This document shows, piece after piece, positions 37,229 to 45,593 of a DNA stretch of 64,000 nucleotides. Position numbers and translations under genes: made by a program. The notes below the pieces were generated by a model. That model was not told the DNA's origin and ran no database searches. It saw only the letters and a list, made by a program, of their open reading frames with translations. Each line of letters opens with the position of its first letter. The first letter of the stretch is position 1. Source of the DNA: Guptibacillus hwajinpoensis (lineage in GTDB: Bacteria; Bacillota; Bacilli; Bacillales; Bacillaceae_O); assembly GCA_016841765.1 (NCBI GenBank), contig JAENYN010000002.1:62001-126000 (forward strand). The letters run 5' to 3'.

Positions 37229-37705
37229 GTGGACAGGAAAAATAAATACGTTATTAATCAGGAAACAATGGCATTGGTTCCGTATTTTGACGAGAACGGA
37301 AATGCCTGCACGGTGGCAAAGGAAACGACCGGTTCATACAAGCTGAAAGGCGCGCCGAAGAAGCATCTGGAGAGCAGCTGCGAATTTTACGGGAACACGT
37401 TCGACGGGAGCCGCAAAGCTGCCGGAATCCTGCTGCAAAGCAAACAGATGCTGCCGCTGTCCGTATCCTATGCACTCGGGATTATCGCATTTCCGACCCG
37501 GTCGCATGAGGATGTCATGGTTACATATCTCTTCCTGAATCATATCGAACATGCAGAAGCGGGGCCTGAAAATGCATGCAGGCTCATCTTCAGCAATGAT
37601 GAGGAAATGTTTCTCGAAGAAGTCTATTCGTCCATCCGTCCAAAGCTTCACCGTACGACGATGCTTAAATGGATTCTGGATAAACGGAATAAACCGGGGG
37701 AGTAG
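37229..37705 (+). CDS. comK: ComK family competence transcription factor
   Basis: DNA-binding master regulator of competence; in Bacillus, ComK binds AT-rich boxes (AAAA-N5-TTTT) at DNA-uptake genes. Seen: the ComK opening KYVINQETMALVPYFDENGN, the core SCEFYGNTFDGSRKAA followed by the conserved GIIAFPTRS and NHIEHAE segments, and a C-terminal basic helix. At about 158 residues it is shorter than B. subtilis ComK (192), lacking the extended tail that is involved in proteolytic control there. GTG at 37229 is preferred (AAGGGAG seven bases upstream) to ATG 37211, which lies upstream of that site. It sits behind the structured leader and is followed by a strong terminator. Confidence 0.8.
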   Translation: MDRKNKYVINQETMALVPYFDENGNACTVAKETTGSYKLKGAPKKHLESSCEFYGNTFDGSRKAAGILLQSKQMLPLSVSYALGIIAFPTRSHEDVMVTYLFLNHIEHAEAGPENACRLIFSNDEEMFLEEVYSSIRPKLHRTTMLKWILDKRNKPGE

Positions 37706-37724
37706 GGGAGCTTTCCTTGTTTAG

Positions 37725-37758
37725 AAAAGGTGCGGAATCAAGAGGTTCCGCACCTTTT
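37725..37758 (+). terminator. Intrinsic terminator after comK
   Basis: AAAAGGTGCGGAA pairs perfectly with TTCCGCACCTTTT around an eight-base loop. Confidence 0.9.
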
Positions 37759-37841
37759 CATGCCTATTAGTCTGCCTACCTATCTTTCTGTAAAACTGCT
37801 ACACTTATACCAAGAACCAATAATAGGGAGTGGAACAGACG

Positions 37842-39818
37842 ATGGCCCAAAATTTTACGGCGGAAGACTTATACCAATTCAAGTTTGTCAGTGATCCCGT
37901 CATATCGCCGGACGGAAAGAAAGCGTTGTACGTCAAAAAGGAAATCAATGAGGAAAAGAAGTACCAGTCACATTTACATATGATCGATTTGGATTCAAAA
38001 GAGGATATCCAGTGGACTTCAGGCGCATCGCTTGATACGTCGCCGAAATGGTCGCCTGATGGCAAGGCGGTCGCGTTTGTGTCCAACCGCTCGGAACAGA
38101 ACCAACTCTGGCTTATTTCGACTGCAGGCGGGGAAGCGAAGCAGCTGACGCATTGCAAAAACGGGGCCGGATCGCCTGTTTGGATGCCTGATGCAAAAGG
38201 GCTTTTGTTCTCAACCCCGCTTGCAGATGATGAATCGATTGAAGAGGCAGAATCAAAAGAGAAGGAAGAGGAAGAGAAGAAGCCGCTCGTCATTGAACAG
38301 CTCCGGTACAAAGCGGACGGGGTCGGCTTTTTGGAAAACACATATGACCAGATCGGATTGCTTAATCTGGAAGACGGTACGGTGCGGCAGCTGACCGAAG
38401 GCACTTTTGATTATGAGTCAGCCGCAGTTTCAGCTGATGGCAAGAAGCTTGCTTATGTCAGGAGGCTGGAGGAAGCGCCTGACCGGTATATGAGATCGGA
38501 CGTATTTGTCATGAATCTTGAGGACGAATCGACTATTAAGGTGAATACGTTTGAAGGCAGTTTTTTGGCACCGGCTTTTTCACCGGACGGCAACTCGCTT
38601 GCCTTCCTTGGCCATGACTTTGAATTTGAAGGTGCAACGATTGAGAATGTGTTCGTTGCGGACCTTGAGGGCGGTGAACCGGTCAATCTGACAAAAGAAA
38701 CAGAGCTGGTACCGCTTGATGTGAACATGAATGACCTGCAATCCGGCCAGATGGCGGTATTGGAGTGGTCAGAAAACGGGGAAGGCCTTTATTTTCTTGG
38801 GAGTGAAAAAGGGAATACCAATGTCTTTTATCTGAAATTCGATGGTTCGCTTGAACAGATTGCCGCCGGTACGCGCCAGGTGTATGGATTTAGCATCCAT
38901 CACGGAGATAATCGTGCTGTTCTCGCTGTCAACGATCCGGTGACACCGGGGGATCTCTTTTTGTTCGACCTCAAGAGCGGGGAAGAAGAGCGCCTGACCC
39001 GTTTGAATAAAGAGTTGTTGAACGGCATAGAAATTTCCGTTCCGGAAACATTCGATGTTGAAACGGAAGACGGCTTTACTGTTCAGTGCTGGATGATGAA
39101 GCCGGCGGGTTATGAAGAAGGCAAGCAATATCCGATGGTGCTTGAAATCCACGGCGGCCCCCATATGATGTACGGCAATACGTTCTTCCATGAAATGCAG
39201 GTGCTCGCTTCGAAAGGGTATGCGGTTTTGTTCACTAATCCTCGTGGCAGCCAGGGATATGGGCAGAAGTTCGTGAATGCAAACCGGAGCGACTATGGCG
39301 GCGGTGATTTCCGTGATTTGATGACGGCGGTCGACCGGACGCTTGAACGGTATTCCTTCATTGACAGGGAGCAGCTGTTTGTGACCGGCGGCAGCTACGG
39401 CGGCTTTATGACGAATTGGATCGTCGGGCATGACCACCGTTTCAAAGCGGCGGTGACACAGCGTTCGATTTCGAACTGGCACAGCTTTTACGGTGTCAGT
39501 GATATCGGCTACTTCTTTACGAAATGGGAAGTCGGCAGCACAGTGTTTGAAGACCCTGGCAAACTGTGGGACCAATCGCCGATCAAATATGTTAAGGACA
39601 TCGAGACGCCTCTGTTAATCCTTCATTCGGAAAATGATCTGCGCTGTCCGATCGAACAGGGCGAGCAGCTGTTCATTGCACTGAAGCATCAGGGCAAAGA
39701 AACACGATTCGTCCGCTTTCCGGGTGCGAACCACAATCTGTCGAGAAGCGGCGACCCGCAGATGCGGGTGGCGCGACTGGAGGAGATTGTTGGGTGGTTT
39801 GAGCGGTATCGGAAATGA
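37842..39818 (+). CDS. yuxL: S9 family acylaminoacyl-type peptidase (YuxL-like)
   Basis: Cytosolic serine peptidase of the prolyl oligopeptidase clan, about 658 residues, close to B. subtilis YuxL. Seen: an N-terminal beta-propeller with repeated WSPDG/FSPDG blades (KWSPDGKAVAF, AFSPDGNSLAF), then an alpha/beta-hydrolase domain with oxyanion HGGPHMMYGN, nucleophile GGSYGG (about residue 516), Asp in SENDLRCP and His in GANHNLSR. It likely removes N-acylated residues or cleaves short peptides. ATG at 37842 gives the standard MAQNFTAEDLYQF start; the track GTG at 37830 overlaps the GGGAG site. No signal peptide. A palindromic repeat follows the stop. Confidence 0.9.
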   Translation: MAQNFTAEDLYQFKFVSDPVISPDGKKALYVKKEINEEKKYQSHLHMIDLDSKEDIQWTSGASLDTSPKWSPDGKAVAFVSNRSEQNQLWLISTAGGEAKQLTHCKNGAGSPVWMPDAKGLLFSTPLADDESIEEAESKEKEEEEKKPLVIEQLRYKADGVGFLENTYDQIGLLNLEDGTVRQLTEGTFDYESAAVSADGKKLAYVRRLEEAPDRYMRSDVFVMNLEDESTIKVNTFEGSFLAPAFSPDGNSLAFLGHDFEFEGATIENVFVADLEGGEPVNLTKETELVPLDVNMNDLQSGQMAVLEWSENGEGLYFLGSEKGNTNVFYLKFDGSLEQIAAGTRQVYGFSIHHGDNRAVLAVNDPVTPGDLFLFDLKSGEEERLTRLNKELLNGIEISVPETFDVETEDGFTVQCWMMKPAGYEEGKQYPMVLEIHGGPHMMYGNTFFHEMQVLASKGYAVLFTNPRGSQGYGQKFVNANRSDYGGGDFRDLMTAVDRTLERYSFIDREQLFVTGGSYGGFMTNWIVGHDHRFKAAVTQRSISNWHSFYGVSDIGYFFTKWEVGSTVFEDPGKLWDQSPIKYVKDIETPLLILHSENDLRCPIEQGEQLFIALKHQGKETRFVRFPGANHNLSRSGDPQMRVARLEEIVGWFERYRK

Positions 39819-39825
39819 TGAAAAA

Positions 39826-39869
39826 GGTGCCTGACCCCCGGCGCTTTAGCGCGCCGGGGGTCAGGCACC
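39826..39869. repeat. REP-like palindromic repeat, copy 1
   Basis: GGTGCCTGACCCCCGGCGC, short TTTAGC centre and the inverse arm. It lies eight bases after the yuxL stop. Six copies of the same element occur in the window, all directly downstream of genes outside the defence island. Confidence 0.9.
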
Positions 39870-39912
39870 CAATTTGCCATATGAATTTAGAAAAGGCAGG
39901 TGCAACTTCACA

Positions 39913-40515
39913 TTGAAAAAACTGCTACTGACAGGTTTTGAACCCTTCCTCAACCATAGTCTGAACCCGACCGAAAAAATCGTGAAAGAGTTGGACGGAA
40001 GCGAAATCGGGAATTACCGGATATATGGGCGAGTGCTCCCGGTAGACTATTCCCGGTCTGCCGCACAGCTTATCGATCACTACAATAAAATCAAACCTGA
40101 TACCGTCATTTCACTCGGCCTGGCCGCCGGCAGGAACCGGATAACCCCTGAGCGTGTTGCCATCAATGTGAATGACGGGGTAAGAGATAACAGGGGAGAG
40201 ACGCCGGTCGATGAACGTATCGCTGACGATGGCCCTGATGCGTATTTTTCTACTTTGCCGATTCGGAAGTTTGTGGACGGGTTGCATGAAAAGGGGTTTC
40301 CCGCCGAAATTTCAAATACGGCTGGCACTTATTTGTGCAATAACGTGATGTATCAAATGCTGCATGAGATCAAAATAACCGGTGCTGATTGTTTATCGGG
40401 ATTCGTGCACTTGCCGGCATCCCATGCCCTGGCGATGGAGAATAGGAGTGTGCCGAGCTGGTCTGATGGAGATTTGCTGGCTGCTGTATCGGTGATTGTG
40501 GAAATGGTTGATTGA
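39913..40515 (+). CDS. pcp: Pyroglutamyl-peptidase I
   Basis: Cysteine peptidase (family C15) removing N-terminal pyroglutamate from peptides; cytosolic, 200 residues. TTG at 39913 gives the family-standard MKKLLLTGFEPF; the track start at 39874 lies within repeat-flanking sequence. Seen: GLAAGRNRITPERVAINVND (with the catalytic Glu), NTAGTYLCNNVMYQ with the nucleophile Cys (about residue 140), and FVHLPASH with the catalytic His. The length is normal for the family. The gene is flanked on both sides by palindromic repeats, so it is probably a single-gene transcript. Confidence 0.93.
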   Translation: MKKLLLTGFEPFLNHSLNPTEKIVKELDGSEIGNYRIYGRVLPVDYSRSAAQLIDHYNKIKPDTVISLGLAAGRNRITPERVAINVNDGVRDNRGETPVDERIADDGPDAYFSTLPIRKFVDGLHEKGFPAEISNTAGTYLCNNVMYQMLHEIKITGADCLSGFVHLPASHALAMENRSVPSWSDGDLLAAVSVIVEMVD

Positions 40516-40528
40516 GGGTGGAGGGGGG

Positions 40529-40571
40529 GGGCCTGACCCCCGGCGCTTTAGCGCGCTGGGGGTCAGGCACC
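40529..40571. repeat. REP-like palindromic repeat, copy 2
   Basis: GCCTGACCCCCGGCGCTTTA with the inverse arm GCGCGCTGGGGGTCAGGC; the 5' end has decayed into a G-run. It lies 14 bases after pcp. Confidence 0.85.
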
Positions 40572-40615
40572 TTTAAGCTCCACACTCCTTTTCCACTATT
40601 CCCACCATAAAAACG

Positions 40616-40644
40616 TTGACAGAAAATTCACATTCGTTTATTAT
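40616..40644 (+). promoter_or_regulatory. Sigma-A promoter for the glaH-lhgO leader
   Basis: TTGACA, 17 bases, TATTAT: near-consensus. Transcription would begin near 40651, leaving about 267 bases of leader before glaH. Confidence 0.65.
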
Positions 40645-40650
40645 AATTCT

Positions 40651-40838
40651 TAACAGTAATGAATTCCCGTTTAGAAAGGCAGCCCCTTTCAAAATCCGGC
40701 GAGTCATGCTGCATTCAAAGCATACGTAAATGAATAACGATTATAGACTGTCAAAGCTCCCATAACCTCGGCAAAGGGAAAACGGAGTTTAGAGCCAGTG
40801 ATTTTCCTCAACAGGAGAATTGCTGGCTTTTTGTGTTT
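40651..40838 (+). promoter_or_regulatory. Candidate transcription attenuator or orphan riboswitch before glaH
   Basis: Between promoter and gene lies a folded leader: GAAAGG/CCTTTC hairpin, an ATGCT/AGCAT hairpin, possible closing pairs CCGTTT/AAACGG, then a strong terminator-like hairpin AGCCAGTGATTTTCCT...AGGAGAATTGCTGGCT followed by TTTTT (40793-40833). A terminator upstream of a coding region implies conditional read-through. I do not recognise any known riboswitch consensus (lysine, glycine, SAM and T-box were considered). Confidence 0.5.
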
Positions 40839-40917
40839 GAAAAGGGCCCTTTTCACGTCGGCATGTTGTTTGAAAGCGGGATATCAAAATTTCACATTTA
40901 ATATGGAGGGAAATCAT

Positions 40918-41847
40918 ATGTGCGCGATGAAGGTAGAAGAACAAGCGGTGAAGAAAGGCAATGGCTATACGATTACGGTGAATCCTGACCACAGCAGGCT
41001 TTACAGAGTGGAACTTGACGATGAGGTCATCAAACGCTTCCTTGATGAAACAAAGGATATCGGCAGTCAGCAGCTCGAGTACACCCCCTATATGCGCTTC
41101 TTCGTTTCAGATACGCTGTTGAAGCTCACTGACAAAAGCCTGCAGGATGATGTGCGGAGCATCCTTCATGACCGGAAGACGGGCGGTTTTACGATCGGGC
41201 TGAACGGACTAACAGATGACAAGGATGAATATGTGAAGTTCTCGACGGCTTTGACCCACCTTGTCGGCATCCCGAATTATGACGCGATGAGCGGCAAATA
41301 CTATGCGCGTTTTTCCGTGAAGCATACGGATAACAGCGATTCATACCTGCGCCAGGCGTACCGCCAGTTCACGCTTCACACGGATGGAACGTATGTGGAT
41401 GAGCCGACAGACTGGCTTCTCATGATGAAGTTCGAAGAGAAGAATGCGGTTGGCGGCCGTTCACGCCTGCTCCACCTTGATGACTGGGAAGATCTCGATA
41501 AGTTTTACACTCATCCGCTTGCGAAGCAGAAGATCGTCTACAAGGCGCCGCCAAGCAAGAATGTGGAAGAAACCGTTTTGCGGACGACGTTTTACGAGCA
41601 TAACAATGGGCCGTGCATCTGCTTCATCGACCAGTTCGCCAATCCGGAGAACATCCAGGAGGCCAATTACTTGAAAGAACTGTCCGACTCAATGGAAAAT
41701 TCCCCGGCTACATTCGGGCTTGACCTGCCGTCCGGCGAGCTGATCATGCTGAACAACCGGTTCTGGCTGCATGGCCGTGAAGCGTTTGAACGCAATCCTG
41801 AACTGCACCGTGAACTGCTGCGCCAGCGCGGCCGGTTTGCGCGCTAA
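40918..41847 (+). CDS. glaH: Glutarate 2-hydroxylase GlaH (CsiD family)
   Basis: Fe(II)/2-oxoglutarate dioxygenase converting glutarate to L-2-hydroxyglutarate with release of succinate, a step in lysine catabolism through glutarate. ATG at 40918 has GGAGGG seven bases upstream; the track start at 40798 lies in the leader terminator. Seen: the metal-binding HTDGTYVDEP (His and Asp about residues 154-156), distal His in NNRFWLHGRE (about 286), and the following Arg-rich stretch for 2-oxoglutarate. Length of 309 residues is normal. It is followed after 87 bases by lhgO, which consumes the product, giving a functional pair as in E. coli glaH-lhgO. Confidence 0.92.
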   Translation: MCAMKVEEQAVKKGNGYTITVNPDHSRLYRVELDDEVIKRFLDETKDIGSQQLEYTPYMRFFVSDTLLKLTDKSLQDDVRSILHDRKTGGFTIGLNGLTDDKDEYVKFSTALTHLVGIPNYDAMSGKYYARFSVKHTDNSDSYLRQAYRQFTLHTDGTYVDEPTDWLLMMKFEEKNAVGGRSRLLHLDDWEDLDKFYTHPLAKQKIVYKAPPSKNVEETVLRTTFYEHNNGPCICFIDQFANPENIQEANYLKELSDSMENSPATFGLDLPSGELIMLNNRFWLHGREAFERNPELHRELLRQRGRFAR

Positions 41848-41934
41848 CACCCTTTTTTATAAAATCAGCTTCGGGTTCCCTAGGTTTAAAGCCTGCGGGA
41901 ACCCGGTTATTCATCTGGAGAGGAGATACGTCAC

Positions 41935-43152
41935 ATGTATGATTTTGCGGTAATCGGCGGCGGGATTGTCGGCCTGTCGACGGCTCTGGCCCTGTCAGAC
42001 CGGTTTCCTGCTGCCAAAATAGCAGTCATCGAAAAAGAGGAAAAACTGGCGGCCCATCAGACCGGGCGCAACAGCGGCGTCATTCATTCCGGCATCTATT
42101 ACAAGCCGGGCAGCCTGAAGGCGCAGCTTGCCGTCAAAGGGAGCCGGTCGATGGTCGAGTTCAGCAGGGAGCACGGCATTGACCATGATGTTTGCGGAAA
42201 AGTGATTGTCGCGACCGAAGAAAAAGAGCTTCCGATCATGGACAACCTGTACAGACGCGGTCTTGAAAATGGGCTTGCTGTTTCGAAAATATCACCGGAA
42301 GAAACCCATGAGATCGAGCCGTATGTCAACACGGTCGGAGCTCTCAGGGTCCCGAGTACCGGGATTGTCAATTACAGCCAGGTGACGGAAACGATCGGGC
42401 GCCTGCTCATCGAACGGGGCGCAGATATTCTGCTCGGCACCACCGTGAAGGATATTGCCGACCGTACCGATGAAGTGACAATCCAGACGGATAAAGGCGA
42501 GGTGCGAGCCGGATTTCTCGTCAATTGTGCCGGGCTGCACAGCGACCGGATGGCGAAAGCGGCCGGCATCCATACCGATTTGAAAATCGTGCCGTTCCGC
42601 GGTGAGTATTATGAATTGACGGAAGAGAAGCGCCATCTTGTCAAAAACCTCATTTATCCGGTACCGAATCCGGACTTCCCGTTCCTCGGCGTCCATTTGA
42701 CGCGGATGATCGACGGCACGATTCATGCCGGCCCGAATGCCGTCCTGAGCTTCAAACGGGAAGGCTACCGCAAGACGGACTTCAACTTGAAGGATGCTTT
42801 TGACGTGCTGACGTTCCCGGGCTTCTGGAAAATGGCGGGCGGCAACCTGAAGGAAGGGATGATGGAAATGGTCCGTTCCTTCCATAAACAGACGTTTGTG
42901 AAAAGCCTGCAGCGGCTTGTCCCGGATATTATGGAGGATGATGTCATCCCGACACATGCCGGTGTGCGCGCCCAGGCCATGCTGATGAACGGACAGCTTG
43001 TTGATGACTTTTTCGTTATTCCGGGCAAGCGCTCGATTCACGTCTGCAACGCACCGTCTCCGGCTGCCACCGCTTCGCTTGAAATCGGGAAGGTGATCGC
43101 GGAGCGGGCGGCAGAACGGCTGCCTGAACAGCGGGTTGCGGAGAAAGTCTAG
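41935..43152 (+). CDS. lhgO: L-2-hydroxyglutarate oxidase LhgO
   Basis: FAD-dependent oxidase/dehydrogenase turning L-2-hydroxyglutarate into 2-oxoglutarate, regenerating the GlaH cosubstrate and passing electrons to the quinone pool in characterised relatives. Seen: Rossmann FAD motif VIGGGIVGLSTALALS at residues about 6-21, AHQTGRNSGVIHSGIYY (substrate and flavin region), FRGEYYEL, and the C-terminal NAPSPAATASLEIG. GGAGAGG lies ahead of the ATG. It shares the promoter and attenuator with glaH. Length of 405 residues is typical. Confidence 0.92.
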   Translation: MYDFAVIGGGIVGLSTALALSDRFPAAKIAVIEKEEKLAAHQTGRNSGVIHSGIYYKPGSLKAQLAVKGSRSMVEFSREHGIDHDVCGKVIVATEEKELPIMDNLYRRGLENGLAVSKISPEETHEIEPYVNTVGALRVPSTGIVNYSQVTETIGRLLIERGADILLGTTVKDIADRTDEVTIQTDKGEVRAGFLVNCAGLHSDRMAKAAGIHTDLKIVPFRGEYYELTEEKRHLVKNLIYPVPNPDFPFLGVHLTRMIDGTIHAGPNAVLSFKREGYRKTDFNLKDAFDVLTFPGFWKMAGGNLKEGMMEMVRSFHKQTFVKSLQRLVPDIMEDDVIPTHAGVRAQAMLMNGQLVDDFFVIPGKRSIHVCNAPSPAATASLEIGKVIAERAAERLPEQRVAEKV

Positions 43153-43227
43153 CAGGAGAACTTTTTATTCAGGCAAAAAAGGCATTGGAATGATGACAAG
43201 TAGTTCCGTTTCGGTGGAGAAACATAC

Positions 43228-43330
43228 GAAATAGCATACCAATTAGCAGACCAAATCACATATGATTTGGTCTATTCTTTTTTCCTTGTATATCAACGAT
43301 TATTGGATATTGACGCTTGAAATAGCATAC
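43228..43330. repeat. Short direct repeat pair GAAATAGCATAC
   Basis: Exact 12-base copies at 43228-43239 and 43319-43330 with similar flanks (both followed by AAATCAC within 20 bases). Meaning unknown; perhaps a local duplication around a terminator. Confidence 0.4.
43248..43281 (+). terminator. Intrinsic terminator after lhgO
   Basis: AGACCAAATCA / TGATTTGGTCT, 11 perfect pairs, loop CATA, then a T-rich tail (ATTCTTTTTT). Confidence 0.85.
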
Positions 43331-43537
43331 AAATCACAACCCAAATAATATAATGTCAAAAGCTGTTGCCAATTAAAACCTAGAGGGTAATTGTTATTTT
43401 ATGTTGAAATGAATGTAGAGTTTGTAAAAGAATGTACTTAAACGATTGGGCAGGTTAGTGAAAGATGGATTGGAACCATAATTGTGTTTCTTATTGTAAA
43501 ATTAAGTTGAATAATTGGTGCCAGAAGGGAGTATTAC

Positions 43538-44203
43538 ATGGATAACTATAAAGTAATTTTATTTGATTTAGATGGAACTCTTTCAGACCCAAAGGTAGGA
43601 ATAACTAAATCCGTTCAATATGCGTTGCATAGAATGGGAATTGATGAGCCTGACATTGATAAACTAGAATGTTTTATTGGACCACCATTACAAGTTTCAT
43701 TTGCTGAACATTACAATTTTGATGAGGCACGTACCCAAAAAGCAATAGATTTATATAGGGAGATGTTTAAGGAAAAGGGAATGTTTGAGAATGAGTTATA
43801 TTCAAATATCCCCTTGCTTTTAAAATCGTTAAAAGAACATGGATTTACTTTAGTTGTTGCAACTTCAAAGCCAACTGTTTTCGCAGAGCAAATATTAAAG
43901 TATTTTAATATTGAGCATTATTTTCAACTTATTGTAGGAAGTAACCTTGATGGAACAAGAGTGTCAAAAACTGAAATCATTCAATACATACTAGACAAAT
44001 ATAATGAACATGAACTTAGTGAATTTATTATGATTGGAGATAGGAAGCACGATATTATAGGGGCAAGTAATACTGGAATTGATTCTATTGGAGTTACCTA
44101 TGGATATGGTTCATTTGAAGAATTAAGTCAGTCCAACCCTACGCATATTATCAAAAGAGTTAATCAGTTAAAAGATATTCTGATGGGTACTCAAGTAAAT
44201 TAA
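43538..44203 (+). CDS. HAD family hydrolase, phosphoglycolate-phosphatase-like
   Basis: Haloacid-dehalogenase-type phosphatase of 221 residues with a helical cap. Seen: motif I ILFDLDGTLSDP with both catalytic Asp (residues about 9-11), motif II VVATSKP, a lysine in the RVSKTEII segment and motif III MIGDRKHDIIGA. Similar proteins act on small phosphate monoesters such as phosphoglycolate or nucleotides; the substrate is not defined. The gene is markedly more AT-rich than its neighbours, suggesting recent transfer. It is a single gene between terminators, with AAGGGAG before the ATG. Confidence 0.85.
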   Translation: MDNYKVILFDLDGTLSDPKVGITKSVQYALHRMGIDEPDIDKLECFIGPPLQVSFAEHYNFDEARTQKAIDLYREMFKEKGMFENELYSNIPLLLKSLKEHGFTLVVATSKPTVFAEQILKYFNIEHYFQLIVGSNLDGTRVSKTEIIQYILDKYNEHELSEFIMIGDRKHDIIGASNTGIDSIGVTYGYGSFEELSQSNPTHIIKRVNQLKDILMGTQVN

Positions 44204-44257
44204 GTATACTTTATTGTTCAGCTAACGGAGGATTTAGTTTAACAAAAGAATATAAAA

Positions 44258-44296
44258 AAGGCCGCTTGGAAAATAAAATCCAGGCGGCTTTTGTTT
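44258..44296. terminator. Bidirectional intrinsic terminator
   Basis: GCCGCTTGGA / TCCAGGCGGC with an eight-base loop, A-run before and T-run after. It serves the HAD gene and, in reverse, the converging DUF4362 gene. Confidence 0.8.
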
Positions 44297-44425
44297 GCTA
44301 TTTGTACTGTTAATTATGGTGTAAAAAAGTAGTGTGTGTTTGCATGTCATTTCACATGTTAATTTAGATTTTCTCCACAGTATCGGAACTATTTAGAATG
44401 ATGACAATGCCTTTTTGCCGTGTTA

Positions 44426-44863
44426 TTACTTCCAAATCACCAGGATGTTGTTATCCCCGTTCGGCTCGCCGCATCCGGTTAAAGTATAATCCGTTCTTTC
44501 GGCCGTTTCCTCAGTGGCTACAGATTCGCACGATACGGTCGTTATCTCGCCGGAGCCATATGTATCTCTTCTTGTGTCTGTTGTTGATATGATGGATTTC
44601 CCGTCATATTCAAGGTCATGAAGCATGGGGTCCCCTTCTTCCGTGTACCTCACCACCCGGATTTTATCTTTTTTCCCATCACTGACATTCTCCAGAAAGG
44701 TGAAAAACGTATCCAGGTTCGTGATTTCACCGTGCATGTCGACAATGTCTGATGGGGATTGATTATACTCAAGTGAAGGTTTTGGTGCGGTGGTGCTCTC
44801 ATCCGGTTGGCAGCCGGCAATGATGAATGCTGTCAGCGCGGCAGGAAGTAAATATTTTTTCAT
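44426..44863 (-). CDS. Lipoprotein with DUF4362-like domain
   Basis: Small membrane-anchored lipoprotein (145 residues) of unknown role. The ATG at 44863 (AAAGGGG upstream) replaces the longer track start. Seen: signal peptide MKKYLLPAALTAFIIAGC with lipobox IAGC, then a domain with DIVDMHGEITNLDTFFTF and KIRVVRYTEEGDPMLHDLEY, the pattern of DUF4362 proteins common in Bacillaceae. Two Cys in the C-terminal half could form a disulfide. Function not predictable. Confidence 0.75.
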   Translation of the reverse strand: MKKYLLPAALTAFIIAGCQPDESTTAPKPSLEYNQSPSDIVDMHGEITNLDTFFTFLENVSDGKKDKIRVVRYTEEGDPMLHDLEYDGKSIISTTDTRRDTYGSGEITTVSCESVATEETAERTDYTLTGCGEPNGDNNILVIWK

Positions 44864-45011
44864 TTTGCACTTCCCCTTTCTAGAATCCATTTTATCACGT
44901 AAACGGCTAGTGATGGATAAAACTGTAACTTCATAAAGGGTGATTACGGCAAAAGAAAGATGCCCAGAGATAATTTGGACATCCATTTAAGAGCTATGAA
45001 GTTTCATTTGG

Positions 45012-45479
45012 TCAACGAGTAGAGGGCCAGGATCCTTGCATTTTTCGTATTTGCATAATTTGGCCGGTATGATAAGCATCGTGAAGCATGATATCAAGCA
45101 ATTTCCTCTCAAGTGACTGATCAAGCTCTGTGTCGGAAGTTTTATTCAAGGCCTGTCGTAAATTGTGCTGTGCGTTTTCAGCACGCTCAACGATATTCTT
45201 CCATTCCTGATCATCGCTCGATTGCTCGGTAAGGTGAAAGGTTTCATCACCATCAAGATTGTGTGTCCATTCACGGCCTTCCAGGTTTGCCGCAAGTCTC
45301 TCCTTGTAATACGTAAGATGATTAACGTTTTCCCAAATGGACTTTGTCGCTTCTTCAGCTGGTTTCCAGGAAGCCTGTTCAGCTGTAAGTCCTGCGGTGG
45401 CATCCCTGAAAGGTGCATACCAGCTTTCTTTATCAAATGTAGAATCCAGCACGTCTAGAAGTAAGTCAGTTCGTTTCAA
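45012..45479 (-). CDS. DinB family protein
   Basis: Four-helix-bundle protein of the DinB/YfiT superfamily, often metal-dependent thiol (bacillithiol) transferases. TTG at 45479 is eight bases from AAGGAGG and is preferred; an ATG at 45485 is too close to the site. Seen: a helix-1 His in ENVNHLTYYKER and the C-terminal LLDIMLHDAYHTGQIMQIRK with the two His of the metal triad. Substrate unknown; a detoxification role is usual for the family. No operon partner is obvious. Confidence 0.8.
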   Translation of the reverse strand: MKRTDLLLDVLDSTFDKESWYAPFRDATAGLTAEQASWKPAEEATKSIWENVNHLTYYKERLAANLEGREWTHNLDGDETFHLTEQSSDDQEWKNIVERAENAQHNLRQALNKTSDTELDQSLERKLLDIMLHDAYHTGQIMQIRKMQGSWPSTR

Positions 45480-45593
45480 AATCATCTCCTCCTTGTATAG
45501 GTAGAAACTCAGTAAACCGGCAATGAAATCAACTCTGTTAAGATTTTGCATTTTTATAAAACATCCTGCTGTTTTTTTATCAAAAGGTGCCTT

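Noticed and set aside
38769-39575. 268-codon minus-strand ORF inside the S9 peptidase gene
   Set aside because: Antisense to an intact hydrolase domain, no ribosome binding site or family features.
40651-40838. Lysine riboswitch or T-box upstream of glaH
   Set aside because: The conserved lysine-box core and the T-box sequence AGGGTGGNACCGCG are both absent, so only an unassigned leader is reported.
42292-43041. 249-codon minus-strand ORF inside lhgO, and 293-codon ORF at 47445-48326 inside dctS
   Set aside because: Both are opposite-strand shadows of complete conserved genes.
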